64,000 nucleotides of DNA from Owenia fusiformis (GCA_903813345.2 CAIIXF020000002.1:28033223-28097222), one strand, 5' to 3'. Positions 48,001 to 59,195 are shown, counted from the first letter of the stretch. Program-made: numbers and translations. Notes: a model not told the origin generated them from the letters alone.

Positions 48001-51000
48001 AGGTGAACTAGCTAGAGCAGTTAAGAAAAGTGGCATTCATTTCGGAGCCTACCACTCACTTTATGAATGGTTCAACCCTCTCTATAGAAATGACAAAGGC
48101 AATAACTACAAGACTGATGATTATGTTCAGGTAAATCATGTTGTCTTTAATTGATAATTTGCGATTGCAGGATGGATTCTATTTTGTAGTGACGTCACAA
48201 TTAGGCCTTTCAGCTATAGATGTTTGATTTTGAGAGATTATCTTCTATATTTCGTGCTTTATTGATTTATTTTTCACAAAAGTGTTTGATTTGACTAGAT
48301 CAACATTCATTCTAAAAAGGTCAATTTGCCAACTTGAAGTCAATATATTAATGTTGTCTAAGAAATCTTCTGAGTAATTTCTTCTGAAGTAGATGTACAT
48401 GTAATGATCTCTCTGTACCTATTCTAACAAAAGATGCCTTAAATGTTGAAATAGGATTTTCTTGATTATCACTGTTTGTACATGTATGTCAATCTATATG
48501 TCAATATGTGAGCATATGGACTTTCAACTTGGTGCAGAGAAATTTATAATTTTTTTTTCTCGATAAACACCAAAGATGATAGTATTAAATAATTGACCTT
48601 TCCTAATTGTACTGTAACAGGAAAAGCTTCTCCCAGAGCTTATTGACCTTGTGACCAAATATGAGCCTGAGGTGTTATGGACTGATGGACATTGGGACAC
48701 TGATTCCACCTATTGGAAGAGTAAAGAGTTCCTTGCATGGCTGTATAACAAAAGGCAAGATATACACCTTGTCTCATTATACAAAAAAGGACCAAAGTCC
48801 CTATAAAGAGCCTCAAACTTTTCAATATGGACCAGAGTCTTCACACTCTAAAAGAGTACTGAATATTTCAAATGTATTGCAGTTGCAATTTTAACCATTA
48901 AGAGTCAAAGCTCTTTTCCTAAAGGTACTAAGACATGGGAATGATTGGAAAGACATGTGAAAATTGCGTGGATGTTATGTATAATTTCTGATAAAATCAC
49001 TACAGCATGTCAATTAACGTTACAATTTATTGGTTCATTTCTTAATAATTTTCCAGTTCAGGTGCACTTTACTTTTATGACCTTTTCTGACAAGTTTGAC
49101 CTTGCATAACGAGAAAACAGTTTTGGGCATGTGTGGTTTTATTTCTCAAAAGTCCTACCTAAACCAATGTTTATCATTTTAACACTTTTAAAGGCTAGAA
49201 TGTTTTACTGTAATTGTATGAACATTATATATAACACTTGCTCATTTACAGCCCTGTTAGAGCTACAGTGGTGATAAACGATAGATGGGGCACTGATGCA
49301 GATTGCAAACATGGAGGTTTCCTCACCTGTATGGACAGGTACAATCCAGGTATATGATTATCACTTTTAAGTATTTTAAAATTACACATTGCGCAGTAAG
49401 AGGACACATGTGAAAATACATTCTTGTGGCTTGCTAGTAGTCTTTCACTAAGCAACTACACTGCAAACATTCCTCAAGGTTGAATCAAGCTTGATATCAA
49501 GCTTGAATTAACCCTGAGTTGAATCAGCATTGAATCAAGCCTGATTCAACCCCAAGTGCAATTATTGCTTTATCAATCAATTTTTCATTAAATAAACATT
49601 GAGAAATGTGTAGGATTTTCATATCATCTTCAAGATATATGGTCTCAAACTTTTTTTGTGGTGGCGTTTGGTGGTTGGTATCTGGCACTCAGCATCCGGC
49701 ATCTGTAACAAATGGAAGGTGGTAACATTTTGCATGTACGTAATTACAACCAGGGGTTGGCATTTTGTCATGTCAATGCCTTACTTGATATATTGTTGTA
49801 TTTCTCGTTTTTTAGGCAAGCTTGTCTCTAGAAAGTGGGAGAACTGCATGACTATAGATAGAGAGTCTTGGGGGTACAGGCGTAATGCTAAATACCTGGA
49901 TTACTATGATATGGATGGTCTTACTCAGATACTAGCTGAGACAGTTAGGTAAGAAAGAATACTATAAGATATCAGTAGATAAAGTAAGATATTATGTCAT
50001 TATTGTGTCGGAGAAAGTTCGTGTTTCATAAGGCACCAGCTTTTTTTGTGGTCTAAGTATTTTATAAGTTATTCAATGAATTAAGTAAGATGCAAAAAAT
50101 GCCGGAGAAAGCTTTATATTTTGAGAAACCATTATGATAACAATTTTATTCAGTGGTATCTTGCATATACAGTATCTTGTTGGCATGAAAATGGCATTAA
50201 AACGGTAAACCTTAATAGCTAGAAATATCATCATCATTGAAAGATGTGGTTTTTTTGAAATCTAATCCATGTCGCCTCCGTATAGATGTTCGAACATATG
50301 AGCATTCATAACCACAAATTACCAAAAGACTCATCATTGTATTGAATGTACATCTATGATTGCTACAGCTGCACAACTGATCATAACAACAAATTACCAA
50401 ATCACTAAGACTCATCATTATATTGAATGTACATCTATGATTGCTACAACTGCACAACTGATCATAACAACAAATTACCAAATCACTAAGACTCATCATT
50501 ATATTGAATGTACATACTTGATTGCTACAGCTGCACAACTGATCATAACAACAAATTACCAAATCACTAAGACACATCATTATATTGAATGTACATCTAT
50601 GATTGCTACAGCTGCACAACTGATCATAACAACAAATTACCAAATCACTAAGACTCATCATTATATTGAATGTACATCTATGATTGCTACAGCTGCACAA
50701 CTGATCATAACAACAAATTACCAAATCACTAAGACTCATCATTATATTGAATGTACATCTATGATTGCTACAGCTGCACAACTGATCATAACAACAAATT
50801 ACCAAATCACTAAGACTCATCATTATATTGAATGTACATCTATGATTGCTACAGCTGCACAACTGATCATAACAACAAATTACCAAATCACTAAGACTCA
50901 TCATTATATTGAATGTACATCTATGATTGCTACAGCTGCACAACTGATCATAACAACAAATTACCAAATCACTAAGACTCATCATTATATTGAATGTACA

Positions 51001-52188
51001 TCTATGATTGCTACAGCTGCACAACTGATCATAACAACAAATTACCAAATCACTAAGACACATCATTATATTGAATGTACATCTATGATTGCTACAGCTG
51101 CACAACTAATGTTATTTTCATCTCTGATTATAGTTGTGGTGGTAACTTACTAATGAATGTTGGGCCAACTGCAGATGGGCGTATCTCCCCGATATTTGAG
51201 GAAAGATTACGCCAAATGGGAGAATGGCTTTCAGTAAATGGAGAAGGAATATATGCCACCAGACCTTGGTTGTATCAATCTGAACCAGAGGCTTCAGTGT
51301 GGTATGTTATTTTCCTTGTTCAGTATTTGACTCACTACGGTTCTATACTAGTTTTGAATGTGGTTCGATAAATTGTCATTATCAATACATGTACAGTAAA
51401 AACTTGTATACCTGAACACCTGACTAATCTGAACACCTCTCTAATTTGAACACCTCTCTAATTTGAACACCTCTCTAATTTGAGCACCTCTCTAATTTGA
51501 ACAGGTCTCAATGTAAACACCTTCTTCTGCCCTATATTAGCATTGTTCAACAAGACTGACCATGTAGTATATGTAATCATATAGTGTATTACTGCATGAC
51601 TTTCTACCAATAAATTTTATGTTTGTTGAAAAAGGAAAAAGTTTCAGTGAAGTGAAACATAGTGAGTGAAAACAAAATGGAAGTATTTAGCGATACTTTG
51701 CGGATCCCCATTCCCCAGTACAAAGATGAGGACGAAACTAAAACACACAAAATCTGCAAATCTTTGATTTGGGTTTATATTTAAAACTTCAAAATATGAA
51801 CACCTGCCAATCCAAATAGTTTTAGCTTGTCTCTGTGGCATTCGGAATGGACAGGTTTTACTGTATGACACTTAAAGATGTTCAATTGGAATTTTGCATT
51901 GCTGTTATCTAGCATAAAAATTTCATTTTCAGGTACACAAGATCAAAAGATGGCAGCACAGTATATGCAATCATGCTAGACTGGCCTGACGATGACAACC
52001 TATCTCTCACACACCCGAAGCCATCAGATAAAACCAAAGTGACTTGGTTAGGATATACAGGGACGCTGAAATGGAGTAAAGTCTCAAATGGAGGTCTACA
52101 GATTCAGTTGCCAAAGGTCTCAATGAATAAGATCCCCTGCCAATGGGCCTGGGTATTTAAGATGGAGCACCTCGAAAATACAGTTTAA
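45061..52188 (+). CDS. FUCA: Alpha-L-fucosidase (GH29), 9 coding exons
   Basis: Exons 45061-45424, 46137-46335, 47074-47180, 48003-48130, 48621-48754, 49252-49349, 49816-49948, 51134-51301 and 51933-52188 join in phase to 1587 nt (528 residues). GH29 landmarks: [12 protein letters not shown] (about 104), [11 protein letters not shown] (about 195), [20 protein letters not shown] with the likely nucleophile D288, NDRWG, HGGFLTC, ESWGYRR and [11 protein letters not shown]. The enzyme removes alpha-linked fucose from glycoconjugates, in the lysosome or secreted. Residues 12-29 ([17 protein letters not shown]) are hydrophobic and would act as a signal peptide or signal anchor. The segment between it and the catalytic domain is long, making the protein about 60 residues longer than the usual roughly 465. 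Intron 5 has a GC donor; the others are GT-AG. FUCA1 and FUCA2 cannot be told apart here. Confidence 0.95.
46411..46541 (+). mobile_element. tRNA-derived SINE, copy 1
   Basis: A tRNA-like head has an A box (TAGCTCAAGTGGTAGAGC) and a B box (GGTTAGATTCC). It is followed by GGGCGTTGAACTTAGCACAC and TTTCT. The copy at 59060 shares the head, the sequence after it and the CAGCTG(T/C)AG just upstream. Folding as a functional tRNA is poor and the tail is shared, so I call it a SINE rather than a tRNA gene. Confidence 0.6.
46588..46775. repeat. Dispersed 'GTAGCCAGG' repeat, copy
   Basis: AGGCCTGTAGCCAGGGGGGT, a poly-C run, CTTGGCCAAAAAATCTTTC and AAATCATGCAG. It lies in FUCA intron 2. A second shared phrase block follows (TTCACTAGAATTTCTCACAA at about 46870), which also occurs near 52757. 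Confidence 0.7.
47340..47783. mobile_element. hAT-type non-autonomous element, 8-bp target duplication
   Basis: The ends TAGTGTTGTTGCGAT and ATCGCGACAACACTA are nearly perfect inverted repeats, flanked by GTCTGTGT at 47332-47339 and 47784-47791. The subterminal sequence is rich in ATCGATGCATCG. It is 444 bp, non-coding, in FUCA intron 3. Confidence 0.88.
49636..49794 (-). mobile_element. Family B Helentron-like element, diverged copy (B5)
   Basis: Read on the minus strand it has variants of the family B end (AAGTAAGGCATTGACATGAC), GTTACCACC and a terminal GAGACCATATATC. It lies in FUCA intron 6. Confidence 0.5.
50311..51107. repeat. 81-bp minisatellite in FUCA intron 7
   Basis: About 9.6 near-identical copies of an 81-bp unit (ATGATTGCTACAGCTGCACA...). 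Because 81 is a multiple of three and the unit lacks stops in some frames, long open frames appear on both strands (297 and 265 codons). These are repeat artefacts. The array ends 26 bp before FUCA exon 8. Confidence 0.95.
51394..51863. mobile_element. pogo-like MITE
   Basis: CAGTAAAAACTTGTATACCTG at the left and GACAGGTTTTACTG at the right, with TA on both sides. Inside is a small tandem repeat, CTCTCTAATTTGAACACCT, about four to five times. It lies in FUCA intron 8. Confidence 0.75.
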
Positions 52189-52675
52189 TTTTAATTTTTT
52201 ATTGTGCCATACCCGTGTATTCGATTTTTCTGATAAATCCTGCTTTTTTGCTACACCAACACTGTACAGTGTACTGGCTATATGGTTGCTGGCACTTTAA
52301 AAGTACAATGCCATTGTATGGCACCAGGTAGCATAAATTACTGGATTTATGTATGGGTTTGTTCATTTACTCCAGAGCATGAAATGTTCATTAATTTTTT
52401 GTTATTGCTTGGGTACTATCCAGTTTCCATCATATTCATGTATCATTGCTTCAGTGAGGCCCTTAACCTTACTTTCTTCTTATGCATGAATCCCTTCTTT
52501 TAAACTCTGATACCACAAGCATGCTGATGGTATGATGGAATCTGGATGTTCTTCAAGATGTGCAATTTTACCAGCTCACTGAGAAAGGGTTGTGCTGTTA
52601 ATGCATATCATAAAATGATATTTACTGTTAAGGGGATTGTACAGATGGTATGTAAATAAGCTAAATAGCTGACTG

Positions 52676-52976
52676 CAGTAAAACCTGTATATAGTGAACA
52701 CCTGTTCAGCCACAAAAAAGTGTTCACTGTAAGTAAGTGTTCACTATAGCAGGGGTTTCACTAGAATTTCTCATAACAGGCAAAATTAATGGAAATTATG
52801 AATTTAACATGGAAAAGTTTAAAACAACGGGTGAAAATCGCCTGTTGCCTGCTGCTAATGATTCCCCTGTATAGAGAGTTTTTTTACAGGAATCAATGTA
52901 AAATTTGTCTTGAAGTGGTGTTCACTAAACACAAGTGTTCAGTGGAGAAAGGTGTTCACTAAGACAGGTTTTACTG
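52676..52976. mobile_element. pogo-like MITE
   Basis: CAGTAAAACCTGTATATAGTG at the left and AGACAGGTTTTACTG at the right; TA follows the right end but the left flank is TG. It carries GTGTTCACT repeats, and another dispersed repeat (TTCACTAGAATTTCTCATAA) is inserted in the middle. Confidence 0.75.
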
Positions 52977-53174
52977 TATACTGATATGAAATCACTTTTC
53001 ACTTCTATGATTTCCCTGTCTATGTCTGGGGAATTACCAATGCTGTTTATTCTATGATAACACTGTTGCTCAAAATGATTTTCCTACAGTTAACAATCAA
53101 AGAGTGAAGAAGAAGTCAATTTCCACTGAAATGCTTTATATTTCCACCTATTCATTTACATTTCCACCTATTCA

Positions 53175-53320
53175 TCCAGGCACGTAGCCAGCTTTTGCCA
53201 AGGGGGTTCACTTCTCAAATAATTCCAGAGGGGTTTACGTTTACGCCCAAAATAGACAAGTGTTAAGCATTGAGAATGGTAAAAACTGCATGATTTTGAA
53301 AGAATATTTGGTCAAACAAT
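53175..53320. repeat. Dispersed 'GTAGCCAG' repeat, copy
   Basis: CACGTAGCCAGCTTTTGCCA, GGGGGTTCACTTCTC and ACTGCATGATTTTGAAAGA. It lies in the FUCA 3' flank. Confidence 0.6.
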
Positions 53321-53632
53321 CCTGAATATGGGCCTGGATCTCTGGATAGGTTGATAAACTTATAAAGGTAATGTTAAAAAATAAACTTATAAAGGTAATG
53401 TTAAATTATTAAATAAAGTACAACTGTGACAATCAGTTGCAATCATATTTAATGAGTGCCATAGAATCACCTATAGAAACCAATATTAGATTATTGTCTT
53501 GTGAAAGGTTTACATTTTGAAATGTCAACATACATATATTGTGTTTGCTTAAAAGTTAAAGATCTGTTTTATAGATAAATATCACCTAATATTAAGGATT
53601 TTTATTTTAGTACATGTACATGTACCATTCTT

Positions 53633-54392
53633 GTATTTTTATCACACCATCGGTGGGATATAGTCGTCATACTGGTCGTGGTCGTGATCGTGATCGTCCC
53701 TCTTTTTGTCATCGCCGTTTAAGGAAAACTGCTCATCAGATTTTCTCCAAATTCGCAGAGATGATAGAGCATATGAAGTACTAGAGCTGATTAACTTTTG
53801 GGTGGCCATCTTGTTTTCTGGCGGCCATTTTGAAGGTTTTTCGAAAAATCTTGTTATCGCCATTTCAGGAAAACCGCTCATCGGATTTCCTTCAAATTTA
53901 CACAAATGATAGAGGATATCAAGTACTAGAGCTGATTAACTTTTGGGCGGCCATCTTGTTTTCTGGCAGCCATTTTGAAGTTTTTTCGAAAAATCTTGTC
54001 ATCGCCATTTCAGAAAATCCGCTCATCGGATTTCCTTCAAATTTACACACATGATAGAGGATATCAAGTACTAGAGCTGATTAACTTTTGGGTGGCCATC
54101 TTGTTTTCCGGTGGCCATTTTGAAGGTTTTTCGAAAATTCTTGTCATCGCCAATTCAGGAAAACCGCTCATCGGATTTCCTTCAAATTTACACAAATGAT
54201 AGAGGATATCAAGTACTAGAGCTGATTAACTTTTGGGCGGCCATCATGTTTTATGGTGGCCATTTTGAAGGTTTTTTGAAAAATCTTGTTTCTTGTTTTT
54301 GAAATTTGTAAACATAATAGGAGAACAGTTTTCCTGGTTCATAGTGTCTGCCTATTTGATGGTGTGATCTCGTTCACGTCCTGTGCCTTGTT
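53633..54392 (-). mobile_element. Family E Helentron-like element with 145-bp tandem core
   Basis: On the minus strand it starts ACAAGGCACAGGACGTG (about 54392), has the subterminal repeat ATCACACCATC (54368-54358), and ends at the hairpin TATC(C)CACC-GAT-GGTGTGATA (about 53640-53660) followed by AAAAAT. CGTGGTCGTGATCGTGATCG lies next to the hairpin. The core is about four copies of a 145-bp unit with GGCGGCCAT(T/C)TTG and AAAACCGCTCATCGG. The 60-75-codon frames inside are repeat artefacts. Confidence 0.82.
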
Positions 54393-55147
54393 TGTATATA
54401 GATAAAAGTGAGAGGCTTAGAGGTAATTTTTACAAGGCTCCCTAGGAGTAATGCAATATTAATTATGCTTTTGCTTGTTAGACTTTCAGGTTCGACTAAA
54501 GTTAATATTCCAACAATCAGATAGACTTGTAATAAAACGCAGTATTAGTTTAGTTTATTGTGAAATCACTTGTGCTATTCAGGAAGTGAGCTGGTTAGAT
54601 TATACTCATTAACATATTTATGTTTAATTTGGATACATGTTTGGCCCAAGGGCATTAGTAAATATACTGAAAGTCTTGTAATACTGTATATGATAAGACA
54701 ATATCATTGTAAATGGCAGTATAGGTAGCATTATGTTTTATAACTAAACTTTTCACTCTTTTGTAAATGCCTGTATCACAAGTGTGATTTATGATATTGT
54801 ATGATTTTGAAGATAAACATGATTAAATCATGTTAAATTAAATTAGTTTTATTTCCTGGGTCAAACATCCTAATGTTTAAGGTTTCACATGTCAAGGAAA
54901 GAGCTTTATGTCTGACCAGCTAGCTCCCTTAATATTAAGGTAAAATATTTGTTAAGCTTTTCAAAATTAAAATCTTTTTACATTTATACTCTTCACATTC
55001 CAGCAGTATTATTAACTTATTGTGATGTAATTTGTCGTGTGATAGAACGAATTATTTTTCATTTTTTATTTCCTATGTACTTAATTGTATCGTATGATCT
55101 GTAAAATGAAGCCCTCTGATTGGTCAGTTCTTGTGCTGTACCAATCT

Positions 55148-55235
55148 GTATTGCTACTGAGATTGTCCCCATTGATCATCTTCATAGCAAGACAGAAAAT
55201 ATTGGTGCGGAGGCGGGACATCTCAGTAGCAATAC
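55148..55235. repeat. Foldback 1 (21-bp arms)
   Basis: GTATTGCTACTGAGATTGTCCC (55148-55169) pairs with GGGACATCTCAGTAGCAATAC (55215-55235). One base is bulged and the loop is about 45 nt. Confidence 0.75.
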
Positions 55236-55315
55236 ATAAAATACAGAATAATTCTTAGGGATTATCTCCTGAGTAAAATGTATTGGCCTAAGACCACACG
55301 ATAAAAACGTTATTA

Positions 55316-55439
55316 AATGATTTGAAGTGCAATACAGAATATATTCTGTCTCGATATTCTGTATTGGCACTCGAATGCGTCTCGGTTTAATACAGAATTT
55401 CTCGAGCAGAATATATCCTGTATTGCACTTCAAATCATT
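55316..55439. repeat. Foldback 2 (33-bp arms with inner hairpin)
   Basis: Arms 55316-55348 and 55407-55439 match with one mismatch. Inside, ATTCTGTATT (55355) and AATACAGAAT (55389) form a second stem. ATACAGAAT is repeated in all arms. Confidence 0.8.
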
Positions 55440-55614
55440 CAACAACTTATAGTATTTTATATATAATTGATGTCAAAACTTCTAAAGTAACTTACTTAGT
55501 AACTGAAGTACTATGTTGCTGATAAAAAAATTGCACTGATTGTTATGGAACATAGCACTGTATGTTTATATTTTGACTCTTTTAGAAATATTTGATTTGA
55601 AAAGTAAAAAGAAT

Positions 55615-57071
55615 ATTTTTATCGCACTTTGAAAAAGTGCTATATTGTCGTCGTCTTGTGCTGTTGGGCGGGCGGTCGGGCGGGCGGGACATAAACCAAA
55701 TCTTGTCATCAAATTTCCAGGATAACTGCTTACCTGTTCAACTTGAAATTTTTACAGATGCAAGAGCAGACTAGTACCAAGATCTGATTAGGTTAAGGGC
55801 ATGCTGGGTAAACTACGTGGCGGCCATTTTGAATTTTTCAACAAATCTTGTCATCAAAATTCCAGGAAAACCACTTATCCGTTCAACTTGAAATTTTTAC
55901 AGATGCAAGAGCAGACTATTGCCAAGATCTGATTAGGTTTTGGGTATGCTGGCTGAATTACATGGTGGCCATTTTGAATTTTTCAATTTGGCGGCCATTT
56001 TGAATTTTTCAACTTGCTCCAAATTGACCAAATTTTTTTTTTAAAAACATCTACAAGTTCTCAGAAGTTCAAATCTGACCTTAGATTTCAGATTTGACCT
56101 TTCATTCACCTTCAGTGACCTTGAAAAGGTCAAAAAGTTGATTTTCTAAATTGATATTTTGGATTTAAATTTAGGTCAGCTTAATTACAAAACACCTACT
56201 GAGGTCTGAAAAAGTGAAATTTTCAAGGTCGAATGTCAAGGTCATTAAACTAGGTCACAAATGATGTTATCCAAGTTTCTCAAAGTTTGAGACTACAAAT
56301 CAATTCTTGTCATCAAAATTCCAAGAAACCCGCTAACCTGTTCAACTTGAACTTTTTACACATGCAAAAGCAGACTAGTGCCAAGATCTGATTAGGTTAA
56401 GGGCATGCTGGGTAAACTACGTGGCGACCATTTTGAATTTTTCAACAAATCTTGTCATCAAAATTCCAGGAAAACCACTTATCCGTTCAATTTGAAATTT
56501 TTACAGATGCAAGAGCAGACTATTGCCAAGATCTGATTAGGTTTTGGGTATGCTGGCTGAATTACATGGTGGCCATTTTGAATTTTTCAATTTGGCGGCC
56601 ATTTTGAATTTTTCAACTTGCTCCAAATTGACCAAATTTTTTTTTAAAAACATTTACAAGTTCTCAGAAGTTCAAATCTGACCTTAGATTTCAGATTTGA
56701 CCTTTCATTCACCTTCAGTGACCTTGAAAAGGTCAAAAAAGTTGATTTTCTAAATTGATATTTTGGATTTAAATTTAGGTCAGCTTAATTACAAAACACC
56801 TACTGAGGTCTGAAAAAGTGAAATTTTCAAGGTCGAAGGTCATCAAATTAGGTCACAAACAATGTTATCTAAATTTTCCCAAAGTTCAAGACTACAAATA
56901 AATTCTTGTCATCAAAATTGCAGGAAAACCGCTAACCTTGTCAACTTGAAATGTTTACAGATGCAAGAGCAGACTAGAGCCAAGGTCTGATTAGGTTTTG
57001 GCCATGCTGGGTAAATTGCATGGTGGCCAGTTTGCTCTTCAAAGTGCGATATTTATCACTGTGTGTCTTGT
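55615..57071 (-). mobile_element. Family A Helentron-like element, copy A3
   Basis: An inverted copy of A1 and A2. The hairpin (TATCGCACTTTG-AAA-AAGTGCTATA) is at the left, next to GTCGTCGTCTTG and a GGGCGGGCGG tract. The ACAAGACACACAG end is at 57071. The interior has the same two-part structure. Confidence 0.87.
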
Positions 57072-57472
57072 TTTAATTAACGTTTCCAGTATTGGATATT
57101 ATTGTCTCAGTGTCATGTTCTTATTCTGTGATTGGTTGAACATGCATCACGTGATAAAATATCCTTTGAGATTTTCCCGTAATGCTGTAAGTTTGATACT
57201 TTTCATCGGTAGATAAGTGACCCTTGTTTTGAAGTGCAAATATTTCCTCCCCAGCTCCAGGGGAATATCACTTATGAAAGATAGACTGAATTTTTAGTTC
57301 ATATTCAAGGTGATATAGTCCTACCTCCTGCTGTACAGTATATGTCAGACTGTAATATAACCAGATGGATAAGGGTAGCCCACATTTATTCAAAATGACA
57401 TTGGCGCTAGGTAAGGGTTTAGGTATTTTAAAACTACACTGTATCACAATTGTTTTACCAGAAGTGGTGACA

Positions 57473-57582
57473 TATTGTTACAGTCTCCAAATTTTTTGTG
57501 GATGGTGTTCAGTGTTTGGCTGTTGGAGTTTGGCGTCTGTATCAAATGACAGGTGGTGACATTTTGCATGTTAATGCCTTGT
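57473..57582 (-). mobile_element. Family B Helentron-like short element (copy B6)
   Basis: Minus strand: ACAAGGCATTAACATGC, AATGTCACCACC, and the end GGAGACTGTAACAATATGTC then ACCACTT. Non-coding, in intergenic DNA. Confidence 0.7.
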
Positions 57583-57933
57583 TATATTTTTACTAAGATC
57601 TCAATAGAAATCGAACAAAACTATCTGAAAAAATTTACTTACAAAACTGTTTAATGTTCATATGGATGTAATTTTTACTTGGTAGTTGTGTAGGCTTTGC
57701 TCAATATGATAATTACCAAACCATATCATATAGTAGGCTAGCAACTTATATAATGTTTCTTCTGTTTTGTATATGTACTTATGTTATATATGGCTACTGT
57801 ACAAATAATATCTGACTTTATGGGAATAAAGCTATTAAATGGTGAATGTGTTTATATTTATTGATTGAATGGAACACATCATTTTTATGGTTCAACCATA
57901 AATAAATGCTTTCAAGTCCCTGTGCAATCTTGA

Positions 57934-58189
57934 ACAAGATTTATCTAATAAAAACTTCCAAGATGGCCGCCAGAATGCAAGATGGTCACTGAAAATTTAA
58001 TCAGCTCTAGAACTTCATACCATGTAACATGTGTAAAAATTTGAAGCAAATCCGTTTTCCTGGAATCGTGATGACAAGAAAGTGAGACGCCGCCCGCCCC
58101 CCCGCCCGCCCGCCGCCCGCCCGCCGCCCGCCCGCCGCCCGTCCGTCAAGGTGACGACAATATCGTACCTTTTTAGGTACGATAAAAAA
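57934..58189 (+). mobile_element. Family C Helentron-like element (short or 5'-truncated)
   Basis: The terminal hairpin TATCGTACCT-TTT-AGGTACGATA (58161-58184) is followed by AAAAAAT and preceded by GTGACGACAATA and a CCCGCCCGCCGCC tract. The interior has CAAGATGGCCGCCAGAATG and CGTGATGACAAGA, as in the other families. The left end ACAAGATTTATC resembles the shared 5' motif, but no subterminal repeat is visible. Confidence 0.6.
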
Positions 58190-59059
58190 TAAAGGCAATG
58201 AGAGTAAATTTATATGTTGGCTTTGGATAATGTTGGGAGGCCAACTGTTGGCAGTGAGGGTATATTGTCTAAATTTCTTTTGGACGATGCAAGTGGATAT
58301 GATCAAATCTAGGTGTAATGAGGTAAATGTCAATGACATAATAATAGATGATGCAAGGAGGTTGTAATGAGGTAATGAGGATTTGGATATTGTAGGGAGG
58401 TCAACTTTAGGGAATGGGAACAATGTAGGTAGGTCAACTGTTCCTAGCTTATATGTTGGGTACGTTTACGCTTACAACTCGGGACGGTCAATAGGTAGAA
58501 ATTGACTTCCGTCAACCTCCGTATCCACCCAAAGCAATGATGTGATATATAAAGCATTAATTATAATGTGCTACTGTAATGGTGGCTAAAGGTAACGCGG
58601 TTAATAAAAATATGTCTGACAAAATGCTCAAGATTTGGAACTAGCAATATGAGGAATACACATTCCACATTTATAAAATATTTATAGAACATAAAATTCT
58701 CCACAGAATGGTAAATGCTATCCCTACCATATTTGATGATCTCTTTCGCCGAATGGATACCAGGGATGGATACTGAGTTGAAAAGCTTAGTGATTTACAG
58801 TCCGTTGATGTGGCTTCGATATCATAAATTACCATGGATATGTGTCTGGACCGTGTCACCTTTAGCCACCATGTTCCGGCAATGGTGTCTTCCTATGTAT
58901 GCAGTCGTAATGATGGACTGTGGTAATGAGGGCAGGTTTCGACGACAACGAACAGTTATAATTGAATGTTCGTATGTCATGAAACCTGGCAAAATGTACC
59001 ACTTCATTTCATTTCCTTGAAAGTGTTATCCTTTGTACAATGTGTTATCCATACTTACT

Positions 59060-59195
59060 ACAGTCTCAGCTGCAGCCCTTATGGCTCAGTGGTAGAACAT
59101 TGGACTCTAAAGTGGTTTGATTCTCACACGGGGCATCGAATTTAGCACACACCCTTTCTTGTCTAGTATCTGGCTTGTTGCAGTGCAGCTCCCTG
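59060..59195 (+). mobile_element. tRNA-derived SINE, copy 2
   Basis: GCCCTTATGGCTCAGTGGTAG (A box region), a degraded B box (GTTTGATTCTC), then GGGGCATCGAATTTAGCACAC and CTTTCTTG. It matches copy 1 at 46411 beyond the tRNA-like head, which argues for a SINE family. Confidence 0.6.

Noticed and set aside
50311-51107. Regularly spaced repeats resembling a CRISPR array
   Set aside because: Units are contiguous 81-bp tandem copies without unique spacers, inside an animal intron.
50212-51153. Long overlapping open frames on both strands (297 and 265 codons), one cysteine-rich
   Set aside because: Both lie in the 81-bp minisatellite; unit length divisible by three makes them open by chance. No start, splice or family support.
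53642-54302. Five 63-87-codon frames with similar sequence
   Set aside because: Each is a reading of the 145-bp core unit of family E, not a gene family.
58007-58423. 138-codon minus-strand frame with Gly/Arg/Ala repeats
   Set aside because: The repeats come from the CCCGCC tract of family C; the rest is AT/GT-rich intergenic sequence with no homology I recognise.
58671-59007. Two overlapping minus-strand frames of about 60 codons
   Set aside because: Not recognisable, overlapping each other in different frames, and without convincing splice context; could be a decayed gene but cannot be supported.
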